A program made the translations under genes and the position numbers. Positions 23,816 through 35,500 of a stretch of 64,000 nucleotides of DNA are shown here, piece after piece; positions within the stretch are counted from its first letter, which is position 1, and the number at the start of each line of letters is the position of its first letter. Location of the stretch: assembly GCF_003369915.1 (NCBI RefSeq), contig NW_022881614.1:3803001-3867000 (forward strand), given 5' to 3'. The notes under the pieces were generated by a model. The model was not told where the DNA came from and did no database searches. It saw nothing but the letters and a program-made list of their open reading frames with translations. The DNA is from Drosophila miranda. Lineage: Eukaryota > Arthropoda > Insecta > Diptera > Drosophilidae.

Positions 23816-26558
23816 ACGAGGAACTGCCAACACTCGCGGTCCTCCGAGGGACGACGGATCTGACGGAACACACCATCGTCATGAGGGACAACCGACCCAT
23901 AAAACAACGGTACTACCCGAAAAATCCAGCCATGCGGCGGATCATCGATGAACAGGTCGACCAACTAATAGCCGAGGACCTAATCGAACCATCCCGGAGC
24001 CCCCACAGCGTGCCAATCGTCCTGGTCAGCAAAAAGGACGGAAGATGGCGCATGTGTGTAGATTATCGACAGCTAAACGAGCGTTCCATCCCGGACGCGT
24101 ACCCGCTACCCAGGATCAACTACATACTAGAGCGACTCCGAAATGCCCACTTCATCACGACCCTCGACCTGAAAAACGGGTATTGGCAGATACCAATGGC
24201 CCGCGACAGCCGGGAAGCCACGGCATTCACGATACCCGGCCGAGGATTATACCAATGGAAAGTAATGCCCTTTGGTTTACACTCCGCGGGAGCCACGTTT
24301 CAACGGACCCTCGACGCCGTTATCGGCGCAGACATGGGACCATTCGCGCTCGCATATCTCGACGACATCGTCATCGTCGGGAAAAGCTTCCAGGAACACC
24401 TGAACAACGTGAAAGAAGTTTTCGCACGACTGCGAAAGGCAAGCCTACGGGTCAACACGGACAAGTGTGCCTTCTTCCAGCGCCGGATAAAATACCTGGG
24501 CCACGTGATCAGCGAAGAAGGTATCCACACGGACCCCGACAAAATCGCAGCCGTAAAGGATCTGAGGCCGCCGACCAACCTGAAGGAGCTACGACAATGC
24601 GTAGGCATGGCCGGGTGGTACCGCAGATTTGTCCCAAACTTTGCCACCGTGGTCCAACCAATGTCACTGCTGCTGAAGAAAGCGAAAGCATGGACATGGG
24701 GCCAAGAACAACAAGACGCCTTCGACGAGCTGAAAACACTGCTCACCACCGCACCGGTACTCGCCTGCCCAGACTTTAACGTCAAATTTTCCCTGCAGAC
24801 GGACGCAAGCAACCTTGGAGTAGGCGCGCACCTCACCCAAGAGATCGAAGGGAAGGAGCGGGTCATCGCATACGTCAGTCGACGCCTCAACAAGGCAGAA
24901 GAAAACTACTCGGCCACCGACAAGGAATGCCTCGCCGTCATCAGGGCGATCCGAAAACTGCGATGCTATCTCGAAGGCTACCGATTCGACGGTACGGTAG
25001 AGTAGCAAGATGGGCGCTCGAACTAAAGCAATACCAATACGACGTGCGCTATCGGGCCGGCAACCAGAACGTAGTCGAAGACGAACTATCAAGACAACCA
25101 CTGGAGACCCTCTCCCGCATTGAGGAAGACGACACACCATGCACCTGGCTTAAACAAAGGATCTAACAAGTCCAAGACGAACCCAAGAAGTACCCAGACT
25201 ACACGTACAAAAATGGGCAGCTATACCGCCATCTAGGACACGGAGCCGACGACGACGACCACATACCGTGGAAACTATGCGTGCCCAAAAACGGCCGGAC
25301 GAGAGTACTCCGCGAATGCCACGACGATCCAACGGCAGGACACCTTGGCGTCCGGAAAACCATCCTGAGGGAAACACAACGATACTACTGGCCAGGACTA
25401 CACAGAGACGTGCGACGGTACGTGCAGGGATGCGTAAGCTGTCAGAAGTTCAAAGCCACGCAGCGCAAGGCCGTGGGCAGGATGCTCACACGTAAAGCCG
25501 AAGAACCCTTCGCCACCCTGTGTGCCGACTTCGTCGGACCATTACCACGGTCCAAGCACGGGAACACCATCTTACTGGTATTCTTCGAACTTTCTCCAAG
25601 TGGGTCGAACTGGAACCCCTCAAGAAAGCGACATCGGCGAACCTGGAACGAGCCTTCAGAGAACGAATACTGAGCAGCTTCGGCGTGCCGAAACTATTCG
25701 TCTGCGACAACGGAACCCCAGTTCACCAGCCGATCGTTCAGAACATTCATGCGAAGCGCAGGCGTGGAGCTGCAACACACAGCCCCATATTGCCCCCAGG
25801 AAAACCCGACGGAGAGAGCCAATCGGACTGTGAAAACGATGATCGCCCAGTTCGTCGACGACCACCAGAATACATGGGACAAGCTCCTACCCGAGATGAC
25901 ATTGGCGATCAACTCCAGCGTCTCCGAGACGACCGGATTCGGCCCCGCCTTCCGCCTTCCCCAAGGAAGAGAGCCCCGACTCCCCGGCGCCCTCTACGAC
26001 GAAGTCACGCGCGGGACAGGAAGTACGCCAGAGACGGCCACCAGCAAAGCGACGAGGCTGAAAGAAGTATTCGCCATCGTCCGGAACAACATCCAGAGAG
26101 CCAGTCAAGAACAAGGGAGACATTACAACCTCCGCCGGCGACTATGGCGCCCCGCCGTCGGATCACTGGTACTACTACGTCAACACCACCTCTCGAACGC
26201 CGCCGAGGGCTTTGCGGCAAAGCTAGCCCCGAAGTTCGACGGCCCCTACTTGGTCAAGAGTTTTCCATCACCAAACATCGCCAAATTGCAACACTGCGAA
26301 AGCCGGAAACACAAAACCGCAAATATCAACGACCTGAGAGAGTTCCACGATCACGAGTCCGAAGAACCCACCGACCTACTCGAGAATGCTGACATCGACG
26401 AAGAAAGCAACGAGACCTCAACCCGACGCCCCAACCACGGCACCGCTGAGTCAGCAAAACCCGGGACACCCGACAAAAGACAGCACCGGCAAAAACGAGC
26501 CCGATGGCATAATACCGCCGAGAATGCAAGCGCAGCGAACCGCGCGACCACCAATTAA
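23816..26558 (+). pseudogene. pol (RT, RNase H, integrase) of the gypsy element
   Basis: RT is intact in one frame (23881-24990): KKDGRWRMCVDYRQLN, LDLKNGYWQI, the YLDD catalytic box and the RNase H start (FSLQTDASNLGVGA). The frame then shifts at about 24990. RNase H tail and integrase zinc domain (GHLG...CVSC) lie in the next frame, interrupted by TAA at 25164-25166. Further shifts at about 25585 and 25730 break the integrase core, although D, D and E region motifs (CADFVGPL, CDNGTP, PQENPTERANR) are all still visible. The C-terminal ORF ends at 26558. The element cannot make a full Pol. Confidence 0.88.
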
Positions 26559-26716
26559 TCGAACAGCGCTGACGCCAGCGAGAGAAGTAACGTAACGCTC
26601 ACGACCGCGCGCCCCACAATTCCGCTGACGAAGCGAAGAGAACGAGGAAACCCCAATGCAGACCACAGAAGAAACCACAAGAGCCCGACCCACGAGTCCT
26701 CGTAACTCTCGCCGGG

Positions 26717-26731
26717 GAAGAAAGGGGAGGG
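26717..26731 (+). other. Polypurine tract
   Basis: gaagaaaggggaggg lies immediately before the 3' LTR start, the normal plus-strand primer position. Confidence 0.85.
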
Positions 26732-27009
26732 TGTAACGAACCTAAAAGGTTTCGATACAATCCGTCCACCGACCTATAATGAGCCCATCGCACCGCACCC
26801 CACAACCAGCTGACACAACACCCATTGGCGTATAAATAGACGCCGACTGAAACCAGAAAGCAACTTACGCAGAGACCCGGCTCACAGTACGGTCGTGGTA
26901 CCAAGACTTACGCAGAGACCCGGCTCACAGTACGGTCGTGGTACCATAACTTACGCAGAAACCCGGCTCACAGTACGGTCGTGGTACCAGGACTTACGCA
27001 GAAACCCGC
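26732..27009 (+). repeat. Truncated 3' LTR of the gypsy element
   Basis: Starts TGTAACGAACC like the 5' LTR, then skips 286 bp of it after ccacaaccag and resumes at ctgacacaac. It contains four of the ~42-bp tandem repeats and ends abruptly at cagaaacccg, followed by unrelated DNA. R/U5 is missing. Confidence 0.85.
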
Positions 27010-29550
27010 ACATTGTGGCCTGTCAGCGTTGGCTTAAGGACAAAACAGGAGCAGCAACCTTATGTGGTCCTTCTGCAGGAGCTGCGTGTAAATGTGCATG
27101 AAATGAAATGCATCGTCAGGCAGGAGTTGCCTCCTTTCGGGGGTTTTGTGCATTAACACGCACGCATAGAGGACCCCCAAACACACACCCACACACACAT
27201 CCTTTGGGTGAATTCCGAATCGGTGTCCTTCCTTCCTGTCCCACATGCTGCAGTGTGCGTCCTGCTCCGGTGGCTCCTGGTGGCCATTGTTTTTAATGCG
27301 CAGCCGAAATTCGGGCAGGAGAACAAGTTCTTGCAGTCCACTCCTATGCGCAGGAGGTAGGACTTTTATTTCTTTATCATTTGGCAGGCAACAATAAAGC
27401 GGCTATAGCGAAGCGAGTTGTCATACGCTGGTGCCAGAGCCCGTGCCAAGTTACCGCTATTACTTAAAGCCCGGATTATGTCAGGCAACGAGAGCGCTGT
27501 GTGGGCGGCACGATGGGTGGTGTGAGGTGGCGTGGCATGGCATGGCGTGTCTGCTGCATCAGCAATTGCGGCTGCTGCTGGTGATGTTGCTGTGGCTCCT
27601 AATGATATGCAATAGTTCTGCCGTTCACCGCCACTAATGGAAGTAACTTGAGTGTAAATTCAAAAGCGGATTGCGGGTCTCTAATCCGGCAACTAAATTA
27701 TTTATTCTGCATTTGTCTTTTGTCGATTCTCCGTCTTCTCTATGAAACATTGTAACCACTGCTGCCACTGCCACTGCCACTCCCAGTGCCACTGCCACTG
27801 CTGCTGTTGCTGCACTGTCCTCAAATTTCGTATGGAAATTTCGTTTATTTTAATGGCATTTGCCACGTGACCCATCGATGGGTTTCCATTGGGTTTTTAC
27901 GATGATGATGGCGCCGTTAGCGCTTCCTCCGCGTTTCATTGCCATTTTCGCTGTGAATTTTAAAACAATTACGCGGTCTGGCATTTGAGTCCTGGATTCG
28001 GTTTCCTTTTTCCCCATCAGCGCAGCAGCTGGAAAGGACTTCTGCTCGATTTCCGTGTGTGTGCTTCGGTTTCGGGTTTCAGTTGCAACTCTTCGATTAC
28101 GCCAGACTTAACAATACGAGGAATTAAGCGAATGTCCCCATTTTCATTACTCTGAAAATTGAAATTGGTTTTCCCACGCACACACACACACACACATACT
28201 GTCCTGTTTCGATGGGAGAACTGCTACCTCAGCCACTTCCAAATCCCTAATTGATTCAGACTAAATTGAAGATTTATCACCGCTTTGATAATGGAAAAAC
28301 CTGAAGCTGAAGCTGAGGCCAAGGCTGGGGTTAAGTTATGAGCCACAGATAACTTAAAAGTGCGGATAGGACAATCTCTCGGACAGCGCAGGGAGCACCC
28401 CCACCGCCACATTAGCGTACTAAATCCACTAGTCGAAGGGGGTTAATGTTTTCCAGTTCGGTTATATATCATACGGTGATTTGTGTCGACTCTCGGCCGA
28501 CTCTCTGGCGACCCACAGACAGCCAACGAGGCACTATAAATCAAGGCGCGCCGCCCATATCCTTGGAGCTCTGGGATACGGCAGAAGCAGACTGTGCGAC
28601 GTGAATATGCGTATGCGTGGCGAAACTTAATAAAGAATGCGACAACAAACAAATGATGCAAATAGCGACAGAGTGACAGAGTGAAAGCTGTTCTTTAAAG
28701 CTCTTCCCCGAAACATTTCTCAGTGTCATTCCAGAGACGAAGACGTTACCATTGAGATATAGGTCCGCAAAGAGATACGTATACGTACCACCAAAGAGGT
28801 AGATCGAGAGAGAGACATCAACATCAACGTCTGGCAGGCAGGCAAAACAGATGGACCGGCAGCCAGGCAGGCAGGCAGGAAGGGAGCAAGAGAAAATGGG
28901 AGGATGGGTGATGCAAGTTTTCTTTTGATTTATCGCGAATGAGTACTAAAACAAAGACGGAGGAGCGAAACGAAACCCGAGGAATCTCTCAAACTCATCC
29001 AATTATCCTGTTAAGTTTCATTATGTCAGTGTGCTGTTTTTTGCCCAGGAAGGAAGTGCCGCCATATTGGGGGACGGGCCGGGCCGTTGTTTGCCATTGT
29101 TCCTGCTGCAGAGACCGAGTGCTGTGGCTGCTCTTTGGAGTGACAACATTGCGGTTTCGTGTAGATGTCATCGACGTCATGCGAGAACCGGCCGCAGGAC
29201 CAGGCCCGCATCCTATCCGCCATTCTCTGTCCTGCTCTGCTCTACTCCGCTCTGTCTGATAAATTGTCAGCGTGCGGCGTCGCTTTTGCATGCTTTGACT
29301 TGATTATGGCGTAACAAATTGTTGCCATTTTGCATTTCTCGCTGCGGAAAAAGGGGAAACGCAACGACGCGGCGAGCGGATACGGAAGGCGCATCGCTCA
29401 TCGCTCGCCCGCTCGACGGCTGGCTTTTGTGCCTTTCGGGGCCGAAAGGCAATCAAATACGAACTAAGCGCGAGGCAATATTTAAGCCCCTTTCAGAGTA
29501 TTGCAGACTAGAGTTTTTCAGCCATTCTCATCCATCTTTTCAGCTTTGCG
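27010..29550. other. Intergenic DNA upstream of the GPCR gene
   Basis: No coding exon recognised. Simple repeats include (CA)n at about 27180-27200 and 28177-28196, interrupted CAG/GCC-type runs near 27750-27810 and a GGCA/GGCAGGCAGG run at 28829-28884. A weak TATA-like tatttaag (about 29479) lies 72 bp upstream of the GPCR ATG. A ttttcag at about 29535-29543 could be a splice acceptor for an upstream 5' UTR exon. Confidence 0.45.
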
Positions 29551-32500
29551 ATGGATCTGAAGACCGGCACACTACTGGTTGCACCCGCCGTGAAGAACTC
29601 CAGCTGCTCGCATCCCCGCTACTCGGGCCACAACTTCATCGCGCACATCGGCATTGCGGAGACCATCGAGGCGGTCCTCATTCTGGTCCTCACACTGGGC
29701 GTCATCGGTGCCAATTGTCTGGTCATTTTCGTCATAAACAACCGTCGCTATGCCGCCTACATTCACCAACAGGTGAGGGTCCATGTCCATGTCCCTCCAT
29801 CCTGTCCCTGTGGCACACCCAAATAATCCGTTTATGTACCATTTAAGCCACGTTATCTACTCACCTCTCTGGCGCTGAATGACCTGACAATTGGTCTGCT
29901 AATTACACCGTTTGGGCTAATGCCGGCATTGTTCCACTGCTGGCCATATGGCGAGATCTTCTGTCAGATACAGGTGAGTGAGTGAGTGAGTGAGCGAGTG
30001 ACCAAAGCAGGTGGAGATGGTCGGAAATACAATAATGTGCTGTAAAGCGCGGCCAATTAACCCACTGCCACACAATGTCCTGTGATGGGTAATTAGAGAA
30101 CACAGCTACAGGCAATTAGGGATGCGACTTGTGTGTGCAAAGCGTATGGCTTTTGGCGTTATGGTTAATACAATCAAAAACCCAAACAATCCGCTCCACA
30201 CACACAGAAGTATGGTGCGGGTATCTGAAAGTATGAGCAAATTCCAGTGCAAGTATTTTCATCAGTTTTTCCGCGGTACTTGCAAATGCGAAAGGGAAAA
30301 ACGTGCAATTTCTATGTACTATAAATATATTGCATTATAAAATTCAAAACCATCTAACCTCTTGCCTCTTCGCTTCCCTTAGGCCCTGCTGCGCGGGGCG
30401 CTCTCGCAGCAGAGCGCCGTGATACTCGTCTGCATGGCCGTCGACCGCTACATGTGTGCGCTGCATCCGCGGCGCTACTACCAGCACTCCAGCAAGAAGG
30501 TAAGTGTGTGGGCTGCAGCTGCAGCTGCAGCTGCAGATATGGCACGGATCCGGGCTATCCTTGTTGTGAAATCCTCGATACGAGATTTCAATGTTGAGCA
30601 GAAATGCTCTGGGGAATCTTTGCGTTTAATAATGTACTACACGATATAGACAATTCGATATTTATTCATTTGGACTTCAATCAACTTAAACTTTAATCTT
30701 AATCGCGTATAGAGTATGTATGTATGTAATGGGTAATACGGGTTTAAGCGCGGCCGGCTGCAACTGCTAATTGTCGTTGTGATTTCGTCGAAACGCAAAC
30801 GAAGACACTTCATGGTGATCGGAAACGAGGTTACGCCGCCCTAGCATGAAACGACGCCGTTCTCCGAGTGGGCAATCGCAGTTAGAGCGCTCTCACTCTC
30901 TTTGTAGTTTAACCCTTAGAAAACCGTCCATGCCGCCCCCAATACTGGGACCAGTATTAGAAACCAAAGGATGTCACATGTGAATGCTCTGTGAATAAAT
31001 AAAGTGTTCGTTATGGTACATGTATGGTCGAATAGAGCTAGCAACGGTGGTAGGATTATTCTGAGGTCTGTGGCAACGGTAGCCGACATAGTTTAGAGAC
31101 CGATCGTTTGTATACGCCTGATGCTGTTTTAACAGTTGCGACTCTGACTAAACTGTCAGCTCCAGGGTGAACTTCTATTATCCTTCCCAGTTTCCACTCG
31201 TTGGGTGGCAGTCGGTCATCCTTGACAATTACTAGATCGCTGACTTGTAGATTGTCGGTTTCATGTCGCCACTTTGGACGGGCTTGAAGATGTGATAGCC
31301 AATCCGAACTCCAACGTTTCCAAAATTGCCGGATCATTTTCTGTCCTTCCAGAAATTGGACTGTGAGTGGAACATCCCTTGTCGTTACATCCGGCGGTGC
31401 TAATAATGAATCTCCAATAAGAAAATGTGCCGGGGTGAGGACAGCTAGGTCCTCCGGCTCCGCGCTTAGTGGACATAATGGCCTGGAATTTAAACAGGCT
31501 TCAATTTGTGTTAGCACGGTAGCAAGTTGTTCGTAGGTCATTTTATATCCTGAAAAGGCTCGATAGAGATGTGTTTTGACAGACTTTACATTTGCCTCCC
31601 AAAGGCCTCCGAAATTAGGACTATGCGGTGGATTAAAATGCCATTGGACGTTTCGGGCCGCTAAAGCAGGTATTACAGTTGTGGGTAGCTCTCGTTTCAA
31701 ATGTATTTGCCAGGTTTGAAGAGCCCGGTCGGCACCAATGAAGTTCGTGCCGCAGTCGCTATACATGTGTTGACAGTAGCCCCGACGCGCGATGAAACGT
31801 TGTAGGGCCATGAGAAAGTGTTCGGTGGTTAAGCCCGTGACCGCTTCAAGATGAATTGCCTTTGTAGCCAAACAGATGAACACTGCGATATACGCCTTGT
31901 AGTTTGTGTGTCCACGGAATCTGGATGCTTGAATTTCGAACGCGCCTGTATAGTCCACTCCGGTGGCGATGAATGCACGAGTTGGCGGATTGACTCTATG
32001 TAGGGGAAGATCGGCCATCAATTGTGCTGCTGGTTTCGGTCGGTGACGAAAACATCGGACGCATTGTCGAAGAATGCGTTTGACAGTTTGTTTTCCGTTG
32101 ACTATCCAGAATTTGTGTCGAATAGTGGCCAGCGTTAATTCGGTGCCGCCGTGGAGTGCGAGACGGTGGGCATTACGCACGACGAGATCGGTAAAATGAT
32201 GATGATTGGGAATGATCATTGGTTGTCGCTGGCTTATCGGAAGGTGCATTGCATTTCGCAGTCGACCTCTGACTCGTAGAATTTGTTGGTCATCTAGAAA
32301 TGGGGATAATTGACACAGCTTGTGTGTGCCCGATAGTGCCTTGTTTCCCTTCAACCTCAATATCTCTGTCGCGTAGACCTCCTGTTGAATGCTGCGAACG
32401 AGATGAATTAAAGCGTTGTCGAGCTCCTGCACACTCAGTGGTCCAGACAGTTTGTCCCCTTTGGCTTGAATGTTATGTATAAACCGTAGAACATATGCCA

Positions 32501-35500
32501 TGACTGATATTAACCTGTCGTATGAGGACGAGTTTTGGATGAAGGCTTCTGGAGCCTCCGAGACTTGCACAGCATTTTGGAACAAAACTGACGGTTTCTC
32601 CTCGATTATAGTCCTGTCGATGTCCTGACTGGGAACTCCGTTTGCCGGCCATTGGCTTTCCGGCTGCTGTAGCCATGATGGTCCAGACCACCATAATGGA
32701 TGTACTGCTAACTCTTGTGGTGTTAAGCCACGAGTTGCGCAGTCCGCTGGGTTTACCGCAGTAGGTACATGTCTCCACTGAGTTGATGTACTATGCTCCA
32801 AAATCTGTCCAACGCGATTTGACACAAAGGTTTGCCATCGGTGGGGATCTCCATTTATCCAAAACAAAACGATAGTAGCATCTGACCAATAGAAGTTTGC
32901 CATAGGTGGTCCTGCAGTGCGAAGTTGGTCCCGGATCCATTTTGCCAGTTTAACTGCCAGCAGCGCACCCGAAAGTTCGACTCGTGGAATTGTGATCGGT
33001 TTCGTGGGTGTGACTCGACTGCGTGCAGCTAGCAAATGAGTTTGAATCATTCCGTTTGGTAGCTCTGCACGAATATATGCACATGCTGCATACGCCAGTG
33101 ATGATCCATCGCAGAAAACATGTAGCTGTAATGACGCAAGCTCGTGGATGTTGAAGCGCAGCCATCGTGGTACTTGAATTTGCTCGACATATGGCAAGTT
33201 CTGTATGAATCCCTGCCATCTATCAAGCAGTTCGGTTGGCAGCGGTTCATCCCAGTCCAGTTGTGCTAGGCTGCCATCGTTGCGTTTGATGCGGGCCATC
33301 CATGAGTCCTTGAGTATCGCCTTCGCGGTCATGACACAGGGCGTGATGAAACCTAATGGGTCGTACAGTCGGGCGACTGTGGAAAGTAAAGAACGTTTAG
33401 TATGTGCGTGACTGATTTCAAAATTTATCTTGAACTCAAAATAGTCTTGATGTGGATGCCAATAGAGGCCTAAGGTTTTAACGGGATCTTGGTACTCAAA
33501 CTCTAATAATGTCTTATGAGATAAATGGTATGTCTTGTAGCAGAGAAGCGTCATTCGCAGACCACTTTCGAAGCTCCATTCCTGCTGATCGTAAGGCTCC
33601 GATCAATTGATTTTGAATTTCTAATGCTCCTTCGCGAGTGGAAGCTCCGCTTTGTACGTCGTCCACGTATATTTCGTGTCGAAGGACCCTTTCCGCGAGT
33701 GGGTATCGGTCTCGTTCATCCTGCGCCAGTTGATGTATGACGCGAATGGCTGTGTAAGGAGCTGAAGCGGTTCCAAACGTAACTGTGTTGAGATAATACT
33801 CAGCTACTTGGTTGTGTTCGTCATGCCAAAAGATGCGTTGATATTGCGAATCCTCTGCATTCATGTCAATGCATCTATACATCTTCTGAATGTCGGCAGC
33901 AAAAACAAAACGATGGAAACGCCAATTCAGGACCACGCCGGCTAGATCGTTTTGGAGCGCTGGTCCGGTGCATAGGACGTCATTGAGCGATTTTCCGTTT
34001 GACGTTTTACAGGAGGCGTCATATACTACTCTAACCTTAGTAGTGACACTTTCCTCTTTAAATACTGCGTGATGAGGCAAGGTGCAACATGTGGACTCGA
34101 TTCCATTCTCCTTGCTAATGATGCAATGCTGCTGCTCCTTGGTTGTTACTTTGGTCACCTGGGCTAGTTGAAAGTACTCCTTCATGACTTCCGAATATTT
34201 GGCTTGCAGCTCCGGCTGCCTTTGGAATCTTCGTTGAAGCATTTGGAATCGATTAATCGCGATTTGACGTGATTTGCCTAGCACCTGCGAAGGGTCAAAC
34301 AAACGCTTAAGTGGTAACCGTACCAAATACTTGCCGTTTCGTTGACGGATGTGAGTTCGTTTAAAATGCTCCTCGCACCATCGCTCTTCTGGTGTGAGCT
34401 GTTTTGCAGAACCGAGATGCTCCATTTCGAAGAATTTCTGGACGAGATTCTCTAGCCTGTTGTGGTGACATCTAATGGTGACAGCGTGTGAGCGTGTGGA
34501 AGTGGCTCGACCAAAGACTATCCAGCCCAGCTGGGTGTGCTGTGCAATTGGTTGGTTCTCCGTTCCTCTGCGGATATCTGAAAGCAGGATCTGTGGGATT
34601 ACGTCCGCTCCCAGCAGAAGATCAATCCGTTGTGATTTGTAGAACCTGGGATCGGCGAGTTCTATTCCGTTCAAATGAGGACATTGCTGCAATTTGATGG
34701 AGTTTGAAGGTAATTGCGATGTAAGCGTTTTAAGTATAAACGCAGTATCAATGGTAGTACAAAACTGCGAAGTACAAGAACTTAATGCCAATTCTGTAGT
34801 GTAGGTACACCTGTTCTTGGAGGTGGTCCCAACTCCAGCAATTTCTGCCGAAATTGGATGCCGCTTGAGGTTGAGAGCCTGCACTGTGTGCTCTGTAATG
34901 AGGGTTCCTTCCGAGCCTGAATCCACTAACGCACGTACCACAGCTGATTGGCCAGTGTGGGGGTTGTGGATTGTGACCAGGGCAGTGGCCAGAAGGACAG
35001 TGCTGGGTTCGTGATGCGTTGCCGTAGCGGAGACTAGTTGCGCAGAGTGTGTTCTCACAGACGAGTCGGTCGCTGCAGACTGTGGATGACCACCGGAACT
35101 AGTGTTGGGAACAACTGGGAGAGGCTGTGCAGTGCTCTGAGTAAGAAGTGGGGTCCTAGCGTAGAGTTGCGTAGGTGTAGCCCTGCCAGATGAGTCGCTC
35201 GTTGTATACTGCCAGGAGTTACCGGAACGAGCGCTATGGGAGGCTGCGTGAGGCTGTGTTGCCACCTGAGCAGGAGTTGGGGAGTGCAGCAGTGTATGGT
35301 GTCTTTGACCACACTGCGTGCAGTTCCTTTTACTGGTACATTTTGAAAGTGCATGGGAACGGCTCAGACAGTTGAGGCATGCCTTTGCATGATCGACGAT
35401 GGCTTTCCTTGCAAAGCAGTCCTTGGACAAAAGGTCCGGGCAATGCCGAAGATTGTGACTGTCGCTACAGTGAGGGCAGCGAGTGTGTTCGGCAACCGCA

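Larger units (their letters stand above)
19129..27009 (+). mobile_element. Ty3/gypsy LTR retrotransposon, Osvaldo/Ulysses-like, defective
   Basis: Order is 5' LTR (19129-21185, interrupted by a DINE-1), primer binding site, gag, protease, RT-RNase H, integrase, polypurine tract, truncated 3' LTR. The primer binding site matches tRNA-Lys, as in Osvaldo and Ulysses, and no env follows pol. Gag and pol are broken by several frameshifts and an in-frame stop. The 3' LTR stops inside its tandem-repeat block at about 27009 and lacks a 286-bp segment present in the 5' LTR (19207-19408 plus 20591-20674). Because the 3' end is lost, no target-site duplication can be checked. The clade name rests on primer type and layout, not on an alignment. 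Confidence 0.88.

Noticed and set aside
29505..29550. GPCR core promoter (TATA-like tatttaag with a possible initiator at about 29505).
   Set aside because: Spacing is about 4 bp too short and the initiator match is weak; an upstream 5' UTR exon is equally possible.
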